Source: CAZUCU01 sp964618845
GTDB taxonomy: Bacteria > Patescibacteriota > Minisyncoccia > Phycocordibacterales > JAACPR01
Length of the DNA stretch: 40,520 nt
Direction: 5' to 3'
Assembly: GCA_964618845.1 (NCBI GenBank)
Contig: CAZUCU010000003.1
Coordinates: 1-40,520 of the forward strand
Part shown: in pieces, positions 24,166 through 32,046 of the stretch
Layout of the letters: each line of letters begins with the position of its first letter
Position numbering within the stretch: position 1 is the stretch's first letter
Notes under the pieces: model-generated
Told to the model about the DNA's origin: nothing
Databases searched by the model: none
Seen by the model: the letters and a program-made list of their open reading frames with translations, nothing else
Made by a program: the position numbers and the translations under genes

Positions 24166-24867
24166 ATGGACAAAATTACTATACCAGTCTCCATCATTGT
24201 AGCTGGCTTGATTATTGCGGGCGCAGTTTTTTTTACGCGAAATGCAGAAAATGTACAACCGACAGTAGTAGAAAATGAAAAACCAAAAATTGAAATTACT
24301 CCGATTACAAATGAAGATCATATAAGAGGTAATCCGGATGCCCCTGTTTTAATTGTTGAATATTCTGATTTCCAATGTCAATTTTGCTCTATATTTCATG
24401 GAACAATGAAAAGAATAGTGGAAGAATATATAGAAACAGGAAAAGTCGCCTGGGTATACAGACATTTTCCAATTGATAATCATGAAATGGCTCGACCGGC
24501 GGCAGAGGCTTCTGAATGTGTAGTTAAATTATCCGATGAAAGTAAATTTTGGGAATTTGCTGATCAATTATTTGCAAATCCCAGTGAAAATCTGAGCACA
24601 GAAAAAATGAGTGAAATAGCTGTTTCTTTGGGAATAGACAAAACTCAATATGAAAATTGTGTTAATGAAAGACAAACCAAAGATCGCGTTGAAAAAGATT
24701 ATCAAGATGGAATAAATATAGCAAAAATTGATAGAGATTTTGGAACCCCTTACAACATAATAGTTCCTAAAAATGGAGTTCAATTTCCTATGATAGGAGC
24801 CATTGAATACAATAACTTGAAACAATTAATCGATAGTGTTTTAGCAGGACAAAATACTCAGAATTAA
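24166..24867 (+). CDS. Membrane-anchored DsbA/BdbD-like thiol-disulfide oxidoreductase
   Basis: The 233-residue protein has an N-terminal membrane anchor (about residues 5-24), an acidic linker and a thioredoxin-fold domain from about 48. The active site CQFC (Cys71, Cys74) follows VLIVEYSDFQ, and the cis-proline loop is GTPYNIIV near 193. The family forms disulfides in exported proteins. Several exported proteins in this window carry cysteines, including the secreted 784-residue protein. The 3' end overlaps the convergent DUF2779 gene by 4 bases. A redox partner (VKOR or DsbB type) is not in the window. Confidence 0.92.
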   Translation: MDKITIPVSIIVAGLIIAGAVFFTRNAENVQPTVVENEKPKIEITPITNEDHIRGNPDAPVLIVEYSDFQCQFCSIFHGTMKRIVEEYIETGKVAWVYRHFPIDNHEMARPAAEASECVVKLSDESKFWEFADQLFANPSENLSTEKMSEIAVSLGIDKTQYENCVNERQTKDRVEKDYQDGINIAKIDRDFGTPYNIIVPKNGVQFPMIGAIEYNNLKQLIDSVLAGQNTQN

Positions 24868-26276
24868 TTATTCAAATCTTTTAAAAATTTATAGATTAGT
24901 ACCATAGCCAGAGTATCTAATTTGCAATATTTTAGAAGATTCTCTTTTATTCTTTTTAGTTTTTTCATTGATCTTTTTTTGTTCTTTTTTATCTCTACCA
25001 TTTCTTCAAAAGCCGTCATCGCCATGGTGCCATCTTGGATATTTAATTTCTTATAAGATAATTCTGGTAACAAAACTGGTAAAACTTTTTTAATAGATGC
25101 ACTACCTTTAAAATCAGGGTGCAAATAATCTTTTTGAAAAATTACTTTCAAATCAAAAATTCTATTATTAACCGAATCAAAAAAAATCTTACATTCAGGA
25201 TGTAGTTTGGCTAATTCTTTATTTCTACTTTTTTCAAATAAATCATGCCATGAAATAATCGTCCCAATTGGTCCCAAATCTGATTGTAAATTTTTAACTA
25301 ATCCAGAAGTGGCATTTTCAAAATCATAGGCTAAATATTCAAAATGTTCTAATTTTCCATCTTCATTTAATTTATGCAAAGAATATTGAAAAACTAAATG
25401 CTGGTTTGGTTTATAACCATCAAGCAGGGGTACTGGTTTATTTATTGATTCATAATCCAAAAAATATATAGGATATATAAATTTTTCTATTTTTTCTTTG
25501 ATTTCTGTAGTGTTTATATTTGGTTTTCCTATTTTTTGCAGATAAATTTTTTCTCTTTGTCTATCGGTCATATCAAAATCTTCTGGAACATCTTTGGGAT
25601 CATAAACCTCCATAGCAATAAGCTCTTTTATTTTATTACCTTGAAAAATATTATGGATTGAATATTCTGGAATATTTGGATTTAATACAGAAAAAGAATC
25701 ACATCTCTGCCCTGCGCTTTTGTAAATACAATCACATTTAGAAATATCTACTTCTTCTTCGTTCATCAATTTTAAAGCTTGATTCATCATAAGTTCAACC
25801 TGCCCTTTTTCTTCTCTAACTCTTTCGGTAACATCTTTTACCTCAAGTAAATCAAATGGATTTATTTCACCACCTCTTATATATTTTTTATTTATATGAA
25901 CAATAAAACTTTTTTTTATTCTAAGCCCAGATTTTTCTGCAACGATAGTTTGAAATGTAATATCTTTTATATGATTATGGATCAAATCAGTTTTTATTTC
26001 TGAAGAAGATTTAACTTCATAAATATTTCCATCTTTATAAATATCCAACTCTGCATAAAATCCTTCTTGTGTTTTTACTTGTTTTTGAAATTCAGCATCT
26101 TTAAAAAGTTGTTTAGCATATTTTTCTACTTCGTAACCTTCTCGAATAAGTTTTTGAAAAAATAAAGTCAATTCTGGTTTTCTGTATATATCAGGCCGAT
26201 TTTTTCTAAGCCAAAAATCTTTTGAACAAACACAAAAACTCAAAAAATCTGATTTTGTTAAAATGTTACTTTTCAT
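24864..26276 (-). CDS. DUF2779 protein: RecB/Cas4-like nuclease fused to a DEDD-like domain
   Basis: The 470-residue protein's N-terminal half has FCVCSKDFWLRK (about 14-25), AELDIYKDGNIYEVKSSSE (about 72-90, the D...EVK signature of PD-(D/E)XK nucleases) and CDCIYKSAGQRC (about 185-196). Cysteines at both ends resemble the iron-sulfur arrangement of Cas4/AddB-type nucleases. The C-terminal half, with YFLDYESINKPVPLLDG, IISWHDLFEKSRNKEL and YCKLDTLAMVLIYKFL, is DUF2779. The D-x-E and YCxxD motifs match a DEDD exonuclease fold, as in the 22.7 kb gene. The domain reading is mine; family function is unproven. No cas genes are nearby. A TGtTATAAT promoter is 6 bases upstream. Confidence 0.8.
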   Translation of the reverse strand: MKSNILTKSDFLSFCVCSKDFWLRKNRPDIYRKPELTLFFQKLIREGYEVEKYAKQLFKDAEFQKQVKTQEGFYAELDIYKDGNIYEVKSSSEIKTDLIHNHIKDITFQTIVAEKSGLRIKKSFIVHINKKYIRGGEINPFDLLEVKDVTERVREEKGQVELMMNQALKLMNEEEVDISKCDCIYKSAGQRCDSFSVLNPNIPEYSIHNIFQGNKIKELIAMEVYDPKDVPEDFDMTDRQREKIYLQKIGKPNINTTEIKEKIEKFIYPIYFLDYESINKPVPLLDGYKPNQHLVFQYSLHKLNEDGKLEHFEYLAYDFENATSGLVKNLQSDLGPIGTIISWHDLFEKSRNKELAKLHPECKIFFDSVNNRIFDLKVIFQKDYLHPDFKGSASIKKVLPVLLPELSYKKLNIQDGTMAMTAFEEMVEIKKNKKRSMKKLKRIKENLLKYCKLDTLAMVLIYKFLKDLNN

Positions 26277-26282
26277 CTTAGA

Positions 26283-26291
26283 ATTATAACA
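26283..26291 (-). promoter_or_regulatory. Extended -10 promoter of the DUF2779 gene
   Basis: TGt followed by TATAAT (26283-26288), exactly 6 bases before the ATG at 26276. This predicts a leaderless mRNA. Confidence 0.55.
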
Positions 26292-26323
26292 GATACTTAA
26301 AAAGGGCTAAAAATAAGGAGAAT

Positions 26324-26350
26324 TTGACTTTCTTTTTTTTGTGATACAAT
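26324..26350 (+). promoter_or_regulatory. Promoter of the YceI-VanY operon
   Basis: TTGACT (26324-26329), 15-base spacer, TGa-TACAAT (26342-26350), 9 bases before the ATG at 26360. Confidence 0.5.
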
Positions 26351-26359
26351 GATTTAGCT

Positions 26360-27064
26360 ATGAAAACAACAGTAATTTTTGTAACAATAATTTTATTAGT
26401 TTTATTGGGCTTTATGTTATTTGGCAAAAAAACAGAGGCACCAATATCAGAGGAAGTTACACAGGGTTTGAGTCAAATTTCATCTGAAGTATCATTAGAA
26501 GATTTAAAAAATGGAACTTATTTAATAAATAAAGAAAAAAGTATTATTAATTGGATAGGAAGAAAAAAGATCTTAACTAATTGGGTTGATAACGGAATTG
26601 TCAAAATCCAAGAAGGAAAAATTATTCTAAATGATCAACAAATAAGTGGTACTGAATTTATAATTGATATGCAGACAATTAATGCCGAAACAACCGCTAC
26701 TGATAGTGATCAAGATAAGCTTTCTACACATTTAAAATCGGTAGATTTTTTTGATGTTGAAAAATACCCTCAAGCAAAATTTGTTGCTAAAGAAATCTCA
26801 AAAACAGAAAAAAGAAACCAGTTTAAGATCACGGGAGAATTAACAATAAAAGAAAAAACAAATTTAATAAATTTTGATACCTATCTATTCAACGAAGAAG
26901 GTGAATATAAAATTATAGGACAAACAACATTAGACAGAACACTTTGGGATATAAAATTTGGATCGGATAAATTCTTTGATAATTTAGGAGATAATGTTAT
27001 TGATGATAATGTTGATATAGAATTTATTCTCTTTGTGACAAAACAAAATGAAGCAACAAATTAA
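26360..27064 (+). CDS. YceI-family lipid-binding-like protein
   Basis: The 234-residue protein has an N-terminal membrane segment (about 4-21) and a YceI beta-barrel domain from about 50. Family features visible: GTYLINKEKSIINWIGRK at the domain start, TEFIIDMQTINAE, LSTHLKSVDFFDVEKYPQAKF (HLKSxDFFDxxxYP signature), FKITGELTIKEKT and VDIEFILFV at the end. YceI proteins bind long isoprenoids or amphiphilic lipids in a lipocalin-like barrel. The physiological role here is unknown. It overlaps the VanY-like gene by 17 bases, so the two are translationally coupled. Confidence 0.93.
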   Translation: MKTTVIFVTIILLVLLGFMLFGKKTEAPISEEVTQGLSQISSEVSLEDLKNGTYLINKEKSIINWIGRKKILTNWVDNGIVKIQEGKIILNDQQISGTEFIIDMQTINAETTATDSDQDKLSTHLKSVDFFDVEKYPQAKFVAKEISKTEKRNQFKITGELTIKEKTNLINFDTYLFNEEGEYKIIGQTTLDRTLWDIKFGSDKFFDNLGDNVIDDNVDIEFILFVTKQNEATN

Positions 27065-27929
27065 CAAAACACTATTGATTATCTTTATTTTGATTATATT
27101 AATTTTTTCTGGTTTTTTATATTATCAATTTCAAGCAAACAAAAATAAAGAAATAAATTTTAATTCAACTATCTCATTATTAGAAGAAGATAAACAAAAA
27201 TTTCTGGAAGAAAATAATAATCTAAAAAATGAAATTAATCTATTAAAAGAAAATCTTCTAAATACAGAAGGTAAATTAGAAGAAAATCAAGAGGATTTTA
27301 ATAAATTAAATAAGGATTTTAAAATTATTACCAAAGTAATTAATACTGACGTAGAATTACTTCAAAAATATTCAAAAATATATTTTCTAAATGAACATTA
27401 TACACCCAAGAGTCTTTCATATATAGAAGATGATTTTTTAACAATAAAAGATAAACCCCAACAAATTCATTCTGAAATAAAAAAATATTTGGAAGAAATG
27501 TTAGAAGATGCAGAAAAAGATGAAGCAAAAATAAAAGTTCTGTCTGCCTACAGATCTTTTGGAGAACAAGCATCACTAAAATATAATTATAAAATTATGT
27601 ATGGGTCAGGAGCAAACACATTTTCTGCAGATCAAGGATATTCAGAACATCAACTTGGAACGACTGTTGATTTAACCTCTGAAACTTTTGGGGCTTCTTT
27701 GACTACTAATTTCGATCAGACTGAAGAATTTAAATGGCTATCAAAAAATGCATACAAATACGGATTTGTTTTATCTTATCCTCAAAATAATACTTATTAT
27801 CAATATGAACCGTGGCATTGGAGATTTGTAAGTACTGAATTAGCCGAAAAATTACATGAGGAAGATAAATATTTCTATGATTTAGATCAGAGAGAAATTT
27901 ATCAATATTTAGGGAAATTTTTTGATTAA
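27048..27929 (+). CDS. VanY-type D-Ala-D-Ala carboxypeptidase (M15) with coiled-coil stalk
   Basis: The 293-residue protein has an N-terminal membrane anchor (about 7-26), then a heptad-like coiled coil to about residue 105 (EEDKQKFLEENNNLKNEI, LLKENLLNTEGKLEEN), then an M15B peptidase domain. LSAYRSFGEQ is near 165, and the zinc ligands are in SEHQLGTTVDL (His, Asp) near 201-211 and EPWHWRFV (His) near 255-262. It trims terminal D-Ala from peptidoglycan stem peptides outside the membrane, held away from it by the coil. Overlap with the YceI gene fixes the start. It complements ddl and uppP found elsewhere in the window. Confidence 0.92.
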   Translation: MKQQINKTLLIIFILIILIFSGFLYYQFQANKNKEINFNSTISLLEEDKQKFLEENNNLKNEINLLKENLLNTEGKLEENQEDFNKLNKDFKIITKVINTDVELLQKYSKIYFLNEHYTPKSLSYIEDDFLTIKDKPQQIHSEIKKYLEEMLEDAEKDEAKIKVLSAYRSFGEQASLKYNYKIMYGSGANTFSADQGYSEHQLGTTVDLTSETFGASLTTNFDQTEEFKWLSKNAYKYGFVLSYPQNNTYYQYEPWHWRFVSTELAEKLHEEDKYFYDLDQREIYQYLGKFFD

Positions 27930-27967
27930 AAAATTTATTGGGTTGGAGGTTAATAAAATTTTTATTA

Positions 27968-28861
27968 TTATAGTTCAAACTGACTATCTTCATCAGTTTC
28001 AAAAATATTTGTAGAAGGAGAATATGTTTTAACATCTACTTTTTTATTTAATAAATTAAATTCATATATTCGAAGTAATCCATCTCCCCCTTTTACCCTT
28101 GATTGATAATCTTGAACTAATTGATTTACATCTTCACCGCAAATATTCTTTTTAACAATTCTATTCTCACCATCACTATTATGATAATGTCCTGACCAAA
28201 CCATTTTAATATTACAATTTTTATAAATTAGTCTATCCCAAATATTTTGGCCTGAGTTACCATATTCACTATATAAATTGTTCTGACTCAGATTGTTATC
28301 ATAATCATGCAAATATTTATGAGTTGTAAGTATTGTGTAAAAATTTTTATGTTCATCTAAAACTTTTTGAGCCCATTCTAATTCTTTATCATTTGGTTCT
28401 ATACTTAAATTTAGAAAAAGTATTTTTTTATTTAAAAAATTTACTATCTGAAAATTATTTTCATTTCCTATATAGTGGTTTTGATCTTTAGAAGGAAAAT
28501 ATTTATCAAAATTCTTAAAACCAGATTCTTTTTTGTGAAGAATATCAGAGTCGTGATTTCCTGGAATTATCCCATAAGGAATAATTCCATCCAAAGAGTG
28601 CACACAATCTGCAGCAGATTGCCATTGATTAGGTTCTAATCCGCCATCTTCTACAATATCCCCCATATGCGAAACAAAAATAATATTTAGTTTATCTTTA
28701 TTTTTAAGTATCCAATCGATTTGTTTACAAAATATTTGAGGATAAAATTTTGAATAATTTTGAGAGTCGGGCAAAACAATTACTGTAAATTTGTGTTCTT
28801 TAATTAAAAAATAAGAGACAATAAAAAATAAAATTATTATTAAAATTAATTTTTTTTTCAT
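27968..28861 (-). CDS. Exported calcineurin-like metallophosphoesterase
   Basis: About 297 residues from MKKKLILIIILFFIVSYFLI, a signal or membrane segment. The frame extends to 28951, but TATAAT lies 6 bases before the ATG at 28861. Metal-binding motifs in order: LPDSQNY (about 33-39), SHMGDIVEDGG (about 70-80), IIPGNHDSD (about 110-118), LTTHKYLHD near 190, and WSGHYHNSDGE near 240. The leading D-x-Q form occurs in exported phosphoesterases of this fold. The substrate is unknown. It is monocistronic, converging with the VanY-like gene 38 bases away. Confidence 0.9.
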   Translation of the reverse strand: MKKKLILIIILFFIVSYFLIKEHKFTVIVLPDSQNYSKFYPQIFCKQIDWILKNKDKLNIIFVSHMGDIVEDGGLEPNQWQSAADCVHSLDGIIPYGIIPGNHDSDILHKKESGFKNFDKYFPSKDQNHYIGNENNFQIVNFLNKKILFLNLSIEPNDKELEWAQKVLDEHKNFYTILTTHKYLHDYDNNLSQNNLYSEYGNSGQNIWDRLIYKNCNIKMVWSGHYHNSDGENRIVKKNICGEDVNQLVQDYQSRVKGGDGLLRIYEFNLLNKKVDVKTYSPSTNIFETDEDSQFEL

Positions 28862-28867
28862 GAATAA

Positions 28868-28873
28868 ATTATA
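28868..28873 (-). promoter_or_regulatory. -10 box of the metallophosphoesterase gene
   Basis: TATAAT exactly 6 bases before the ATG at 28861; no TGn element. This predicts a leaderless mRNA. Confidence 0.45.
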
Positions 28874-28961
28874 TCTTTTATATATAACAAGATAAAGAGA
28901 AGGAATGGTTTTTCCACAATAAGGGTGGTAAAAAAAATAATCTTTTCCCAATAGATAATAT

Positions 28962-29080
28962 CTCTTCTACATGGGGTGTGTACTCTTGTACACGGTCGGA
29001 GCGTGTTAACTCAAAGATCTGTTCGGAAACTTGCAGAACCGATAAAAAACACCTAAAAGCTTTTGCTCAAGGTGTTTTTT
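28962..29080 (+). ncRNA. Possible small structured RNA (unidentified)
   Basis: Bases 28971-29043 have about 48% G+C against roughly 30% around them, with no gene. A perfect hairpin GTGTAC-TCTT-GTACAC is at 28978-28993. GTTC and GAAC at 29021-29038 can pair, and GGTGT (28975-28979) can pair with ACACC (29049-29053). The region ends in a bidirectional terminator. I compared it by eye with SRP RNA, tmRNA and 6S RNA and found no match. Strand and reality are uncertain. Confidence 0.25.
29044..29080 (-). terminator. Terminator of the rpoB-rpoC-dnaG-rpoD operon
   Basis: AAAAAACACCT (29044-29054) is exactly complementary to AGGTGTTTTTT (29070-29080). It lies 27 bases past the rpoD stop. Its A/T ends make it usable on both strands. 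Confidence 0.8.
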
Positions 29081-29107
29081 AAAAATAAAGTGTATATATT
29101 CTACCCT

Positions 29108-30319
29108 TTAATAATTTTGCAATCGATTTGATTTTGTGTGATTTCTAATTTTTTCGTGTGCTTTTGCTTCAATCTGTCTTATTCGTTCTCTTGTAACCCC
29201 AAACATTTTTCCAACCTCCTCTAAAGTATGCTGAATACCATCTTTTAATCCATGTCGAAGCTCTAAAATTTCTCTTTCTTTATCTGTCAAATCTTGAAGG
29301 ATCTCTTTTACTTGATCTTTTAAAATTCTTCTAGAAGCATCCTGATCTGGTGTAAGAATTTTTTCATCAGGAATAAAATCCCCCAGAGTTGATTTTTCAT
29401 CACCATCGTCCCCAACAGGAGATTCTAAAGAAATTGTTGCTTGATCAATTTTTTCTATAGTATGAACCTTATCAACTTCCAAATCCATTTCGGTGGCAAT
29501 TTCTTCTGGCATAGGATCACGCCCCAAATCTTGAGATAATCTTCTATAAACTTGCTTATATTTTGCGATTGTTTCGTGCATATGAACAGGAATCCTAACG
29601 GTTCTTGATTGATCTGCCAATGCTCTTGTAATTGCTTGTCTTATCCACCAAGTAGCATAAGTAGAAAACTTATATCCCTTTGTCCAATCAAATTTGTCTA
29701 CAGCTTTAAATAAACCAAGGTTTCCTTCTTGAATTAAATCAAGGAGAGTAAGGTCAGCGCTTCTACCAACATACTTTTTAGCAATAGATACCACAAGTCG
29801 TAGGTTTGCTCTTGCAAGTAATATTTTTGCTTCTTCATCTCCTTTTTCTATTCTTCTTGCGAGTTCTTTTTCTTCTGATGCTTTTATTAAAGGATATTGA
29901 CCAATTTCTTTCAAATAAATTTGTATAGAATCATACTGGCCTGGGTTTTTGAAAACATATCTATTTTCTTCAATTTTTGGTTCTAATTCCAAAAGTCCTC
30001 CTCCTTCCAACACATCAACACCAGATTGTTCAAATTCATCATACATTTCATCCAGAAGTAAAACCTCTTTTTCTATTTCTGGAAATTCTTTTAAAATTTC
30101 ATCATAAGTAACAAAACCCCTCTCTTTACCCTTGGTGAGAAGTTTGCCTCTCTTTTTATTAATTTCATCTTCTTTTTTTGAAACCCTAACTCTGTGTTTC
30201 ACTTTTTTTAAGATCTTATTTTTTGAGATCTTCTTTTTTTTATTTTTTTTCTGAACTTTTTTTGAAGTTATTTTTTTGTTGTGTTTTTTTGTTTTTTTCG
30301 CCTTTTTTATTTTTGGCAT
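29108..30319 (-). CDS. rpoD: Primary sigma-70 factor
   Basis: Directs RNA polymerase to TTGACA/TATAAT promoters. The 403-residue protein has region 1.2 at DSIQIYLKEIGQYPLIK (about 133-150), region 2 at LLDLIQEGNLGLFKAVDKFDW and YKFSTYATWWIRQAITRAL (about 195-240; aromatic residues that melt the -10), region 3 at HMHETIAKYKQVYRRLSQDLGRDP, and region 4 at LEEVGKMFGVTRERIRQIEAKA near the C-terminus. Instead of the acidic region 1.1 of many sigma factors, the first 60 residues are extremely lysine-rich. Region 4 ends with EKIRNHTKSN. It is the last gene of the operon, 15 bases after dnaG. The window's many extended -10 promoters fit this factor. Confidence 0.97.
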   Translation of the reverse strand: MPKIKKAKKTKKHNKKITSKKVQKKNKKKKISKNKILKKVKHRVRVSKKEDEINKKRGKLLTKGKERGFVTYDEILKEFPEIEKEVLLLDEMYDEFEQSGVDVLEGGGLLELEPKIEENRYVFKNPGQYDSIQIYLKEIGQYPLIKASEEKELARRIEKGDEEAKILLARANLRLVVSIAKKYVGRSADLTLLDLIQEGNLGLFKAVDKFDWTKGYKFSTYATWWIRQAITRALADQSRTVRIPVHMHETIAKYKQVYRRLSQDLGRDPMPEEIATEMDLEVDKVHTIEKIDQATISLESPVGDDGDEKSTLGDFIPDEKILTPDQDASRRILKDQVKEILQDLTDKEREILELRHGLKDGIQHTLEEVGKMFGVTRERIRQIEAKAHEKIRNHTKSNRLQNY

Positions 30320-30334
30320 AATTCAATTTATAAT

Positions 30335-32035
30335 TTATATCATATTTAATAAATCATGACAACCCCTCCTTTTCACATTCTCCATTTCTATCTTTATATT
30401 AGTTAAATTTTTTAATTTGATTTTTTCTTGTTGAGAGTTATCTTTTAATTCTTTAATTTCTTTAATAATTTTATTTTTCTTTTCTTCTAAATCAATTAGA
30501 ACAACTTGCTTTAAGATATCTTCTGCAAAATCTCTTAGTGTTTCATATTGTCCAAATAATAATTCTGATTTTAAAATTATCTTTTCTTTTCTTTTTTCCA
30601 TTTCTATAATCATGTCATCAGAAATATATTTTTTGATTAAGTTTAAAAAATCATCTGAATTATTAATATTTTTGTTATAATAAATTCCAAACAAAATCTC
30701 TTTGGGATTTGTAAATTCTTTTTTATCTTCTATATTTTCTACCTTTTGATTATTATCTTCTTTCACGGACATATCATTCCAAATTGCATCTTTATTAATA
30801 TCAAATCGATCTGATAATTTTTCAATAAAATACGATTTATCAGTATAGGATTTTATATTTCTTAGATAAGGATAAATTTCAATCTGCACTTCTTTTTGTC
30901 TTTTCCTAATATCAGAAAAATTTTTATAAATATGTTCTGATAAATATTCAATTATATGTTGAGAATTTTTTACAATTTTTTTCCAATCATCTGGATTCTG
31001 AAAAATTAATTCAGCTGGATCTTTTTCACCTTCAATAGGGATAACCTTTACTTCCATTTCATTTTGGAGAGCGAGTTCCCATACTTTTTTACTTGATTTC
31101 ACTCCAGCATGATCTGCATCAAAAGAAATTAATAAATTTTTTGTATATCTTTTTATAAGTTTTAATTGTTCCTCAGTAAAAGATGTTCCAGAAGAAGCTA
31201 CAGTATTGGTATAACCTATTTGATGGGTCATTATCACATCGATCTGCCCCTCTACTAAAATTGCAAAATCATGTTTTCTTATAATTTGCTTGGCAAAATT
31301 GAAACCATAAAGTATTTTTGATTTATTAAATAATTCTGTCTCTGGACTGTTGATATATTTTGGTTCATCTTTTTTTTCCTTCAAAATTCTTGCCGAATAA
31401 GCTACAACTTTTCCTTTTTCATCAAAGATAGGAAAAATTATTCGATCACGAAATCTATCATATAATCTATCATTTTCATTCTTTACAATTAATCCGGTTT
31501 TTAAAATAGAAGATTCGCTATATCCGTCTTTTTTTAGAAAATCTAACAATTCGTGCCATTCATTTTTTGCAAAACCTATTCTGAATTTTTTTATAGATTC
31601 CTCATTAATTCCTCTATTTTTTAAGTATTTTTTTGTTTCCTGATTTTCCCCTAATCTTTTTTGAAAAAACAAAGTTGCTTTCTCCAAAATTTCATATAAA
31701 ACATTTTTATCATTTTCTGTTTTTTTTTCATTATTTATTATCTTATATTTACTTATATCTAATCCAGCTTTATCAGCTAAAATTTTAAGTGCATCAATAA
31801 AACTTACATTTTCTATTTCTTGAATAAAAGTAAAAATATCTCCTCCTTTGTTGCAACCAAAACAATAAAAACTTCCTCTATCTGGAGAAACAAAAAAAGA
31901 TGGTGTTTTTTCGTTATGAAAAGGACAACGAGTTTTAAAATTAATTCCTGTCTTCTCTAATTTTATATAAGAAGAAACCACTTCTTCGATAGAAAGTCTT
32001 TCTTTTATCTCTTCTACTAATTTATTGTTAGACAT
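30335..32035 (-). CDS. dnaG: DNA primase
   Basis: Makes RNA primers for replication. The CHC2-type zinc finger is at residues 37-61 (CPFH ... CFGC, ligands Cys37, His40, Cys58, Cys61). The Toprim catalytic domain includes LVEGQIDVIMTHQIGY near 258, VASSGTSFTEEQ and LLISFDADHAG near 300-310. The C-terminal helical part, expected to bind DnaB, is divergent. Length 566 is normal. It lies 11 bases after rpoC and before rpoD, so its expression is tied to core RNA polymerase. No Shine-Dalgarno sequence is visible. Confidence 0.97.
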   Translation of the reverse strand: MSNNKLVEEIKERLSIEEVVSSYIKLEKTGINFKTRCPFHNEKTPSFFVSPDRGSFYCFGCNKGGDIFTFIQEIENVSFIDALKILADKAGLDISKYKIINNEKKTENDKNVLYEILEKATLFFQKRLGENQETKKYLKNRGINEESIKKFRIGFAKNEWHELLDFLKKDGYSESSILKTGLIVKNENDRLYDRFRDRIIFPIFDEKGKVVAYSARILKEKKDEPKYINSPETELFNKSKILYGFNFAKQIIRKHDFAILVEGQIDVIMTHQIGYTNTVASSGTSFTEEQLKLIKRYTKNLLISFDADHAGVKSSKKVWELALQNEMEVKVIPIEGEKDPAELIFQNPDDWKKIVKNSQHIIEYLSEHIYKNFSDIRKRQKEVQIEIYPYLRNIKSYTDKSYFIEKLSDRFDINKDAIWNDMSVKEDNNQKVENIEDKKEFTNPKEILFGIYYNKNINNSDDFLNLIKKYISDDMIIEMEKRKEKIILKSELLFGQYETLRDFAEDILKQVVLIDLEEKKNKIIKEIKELKDNSQQEKIKLKNLTNIKIEMENVKRRGCHDLLNMI

Positions 32036-32046
32036 TAAGTCTATAG

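Noticed and set aside
28862..28951. N-terminal extension of the phosphoesterase
   Set aside because: The upstream part contains the promoter of the gene; a signal peptide begins exactly at the ATG at 28861.
28962..29080. SRP RNA, tmRNA or 6S RNA
   Set aside because: The SRP domain IV sequence, the tmRNA tRNA-like ends and the 6S long-hairpin pattern are not present by eye.
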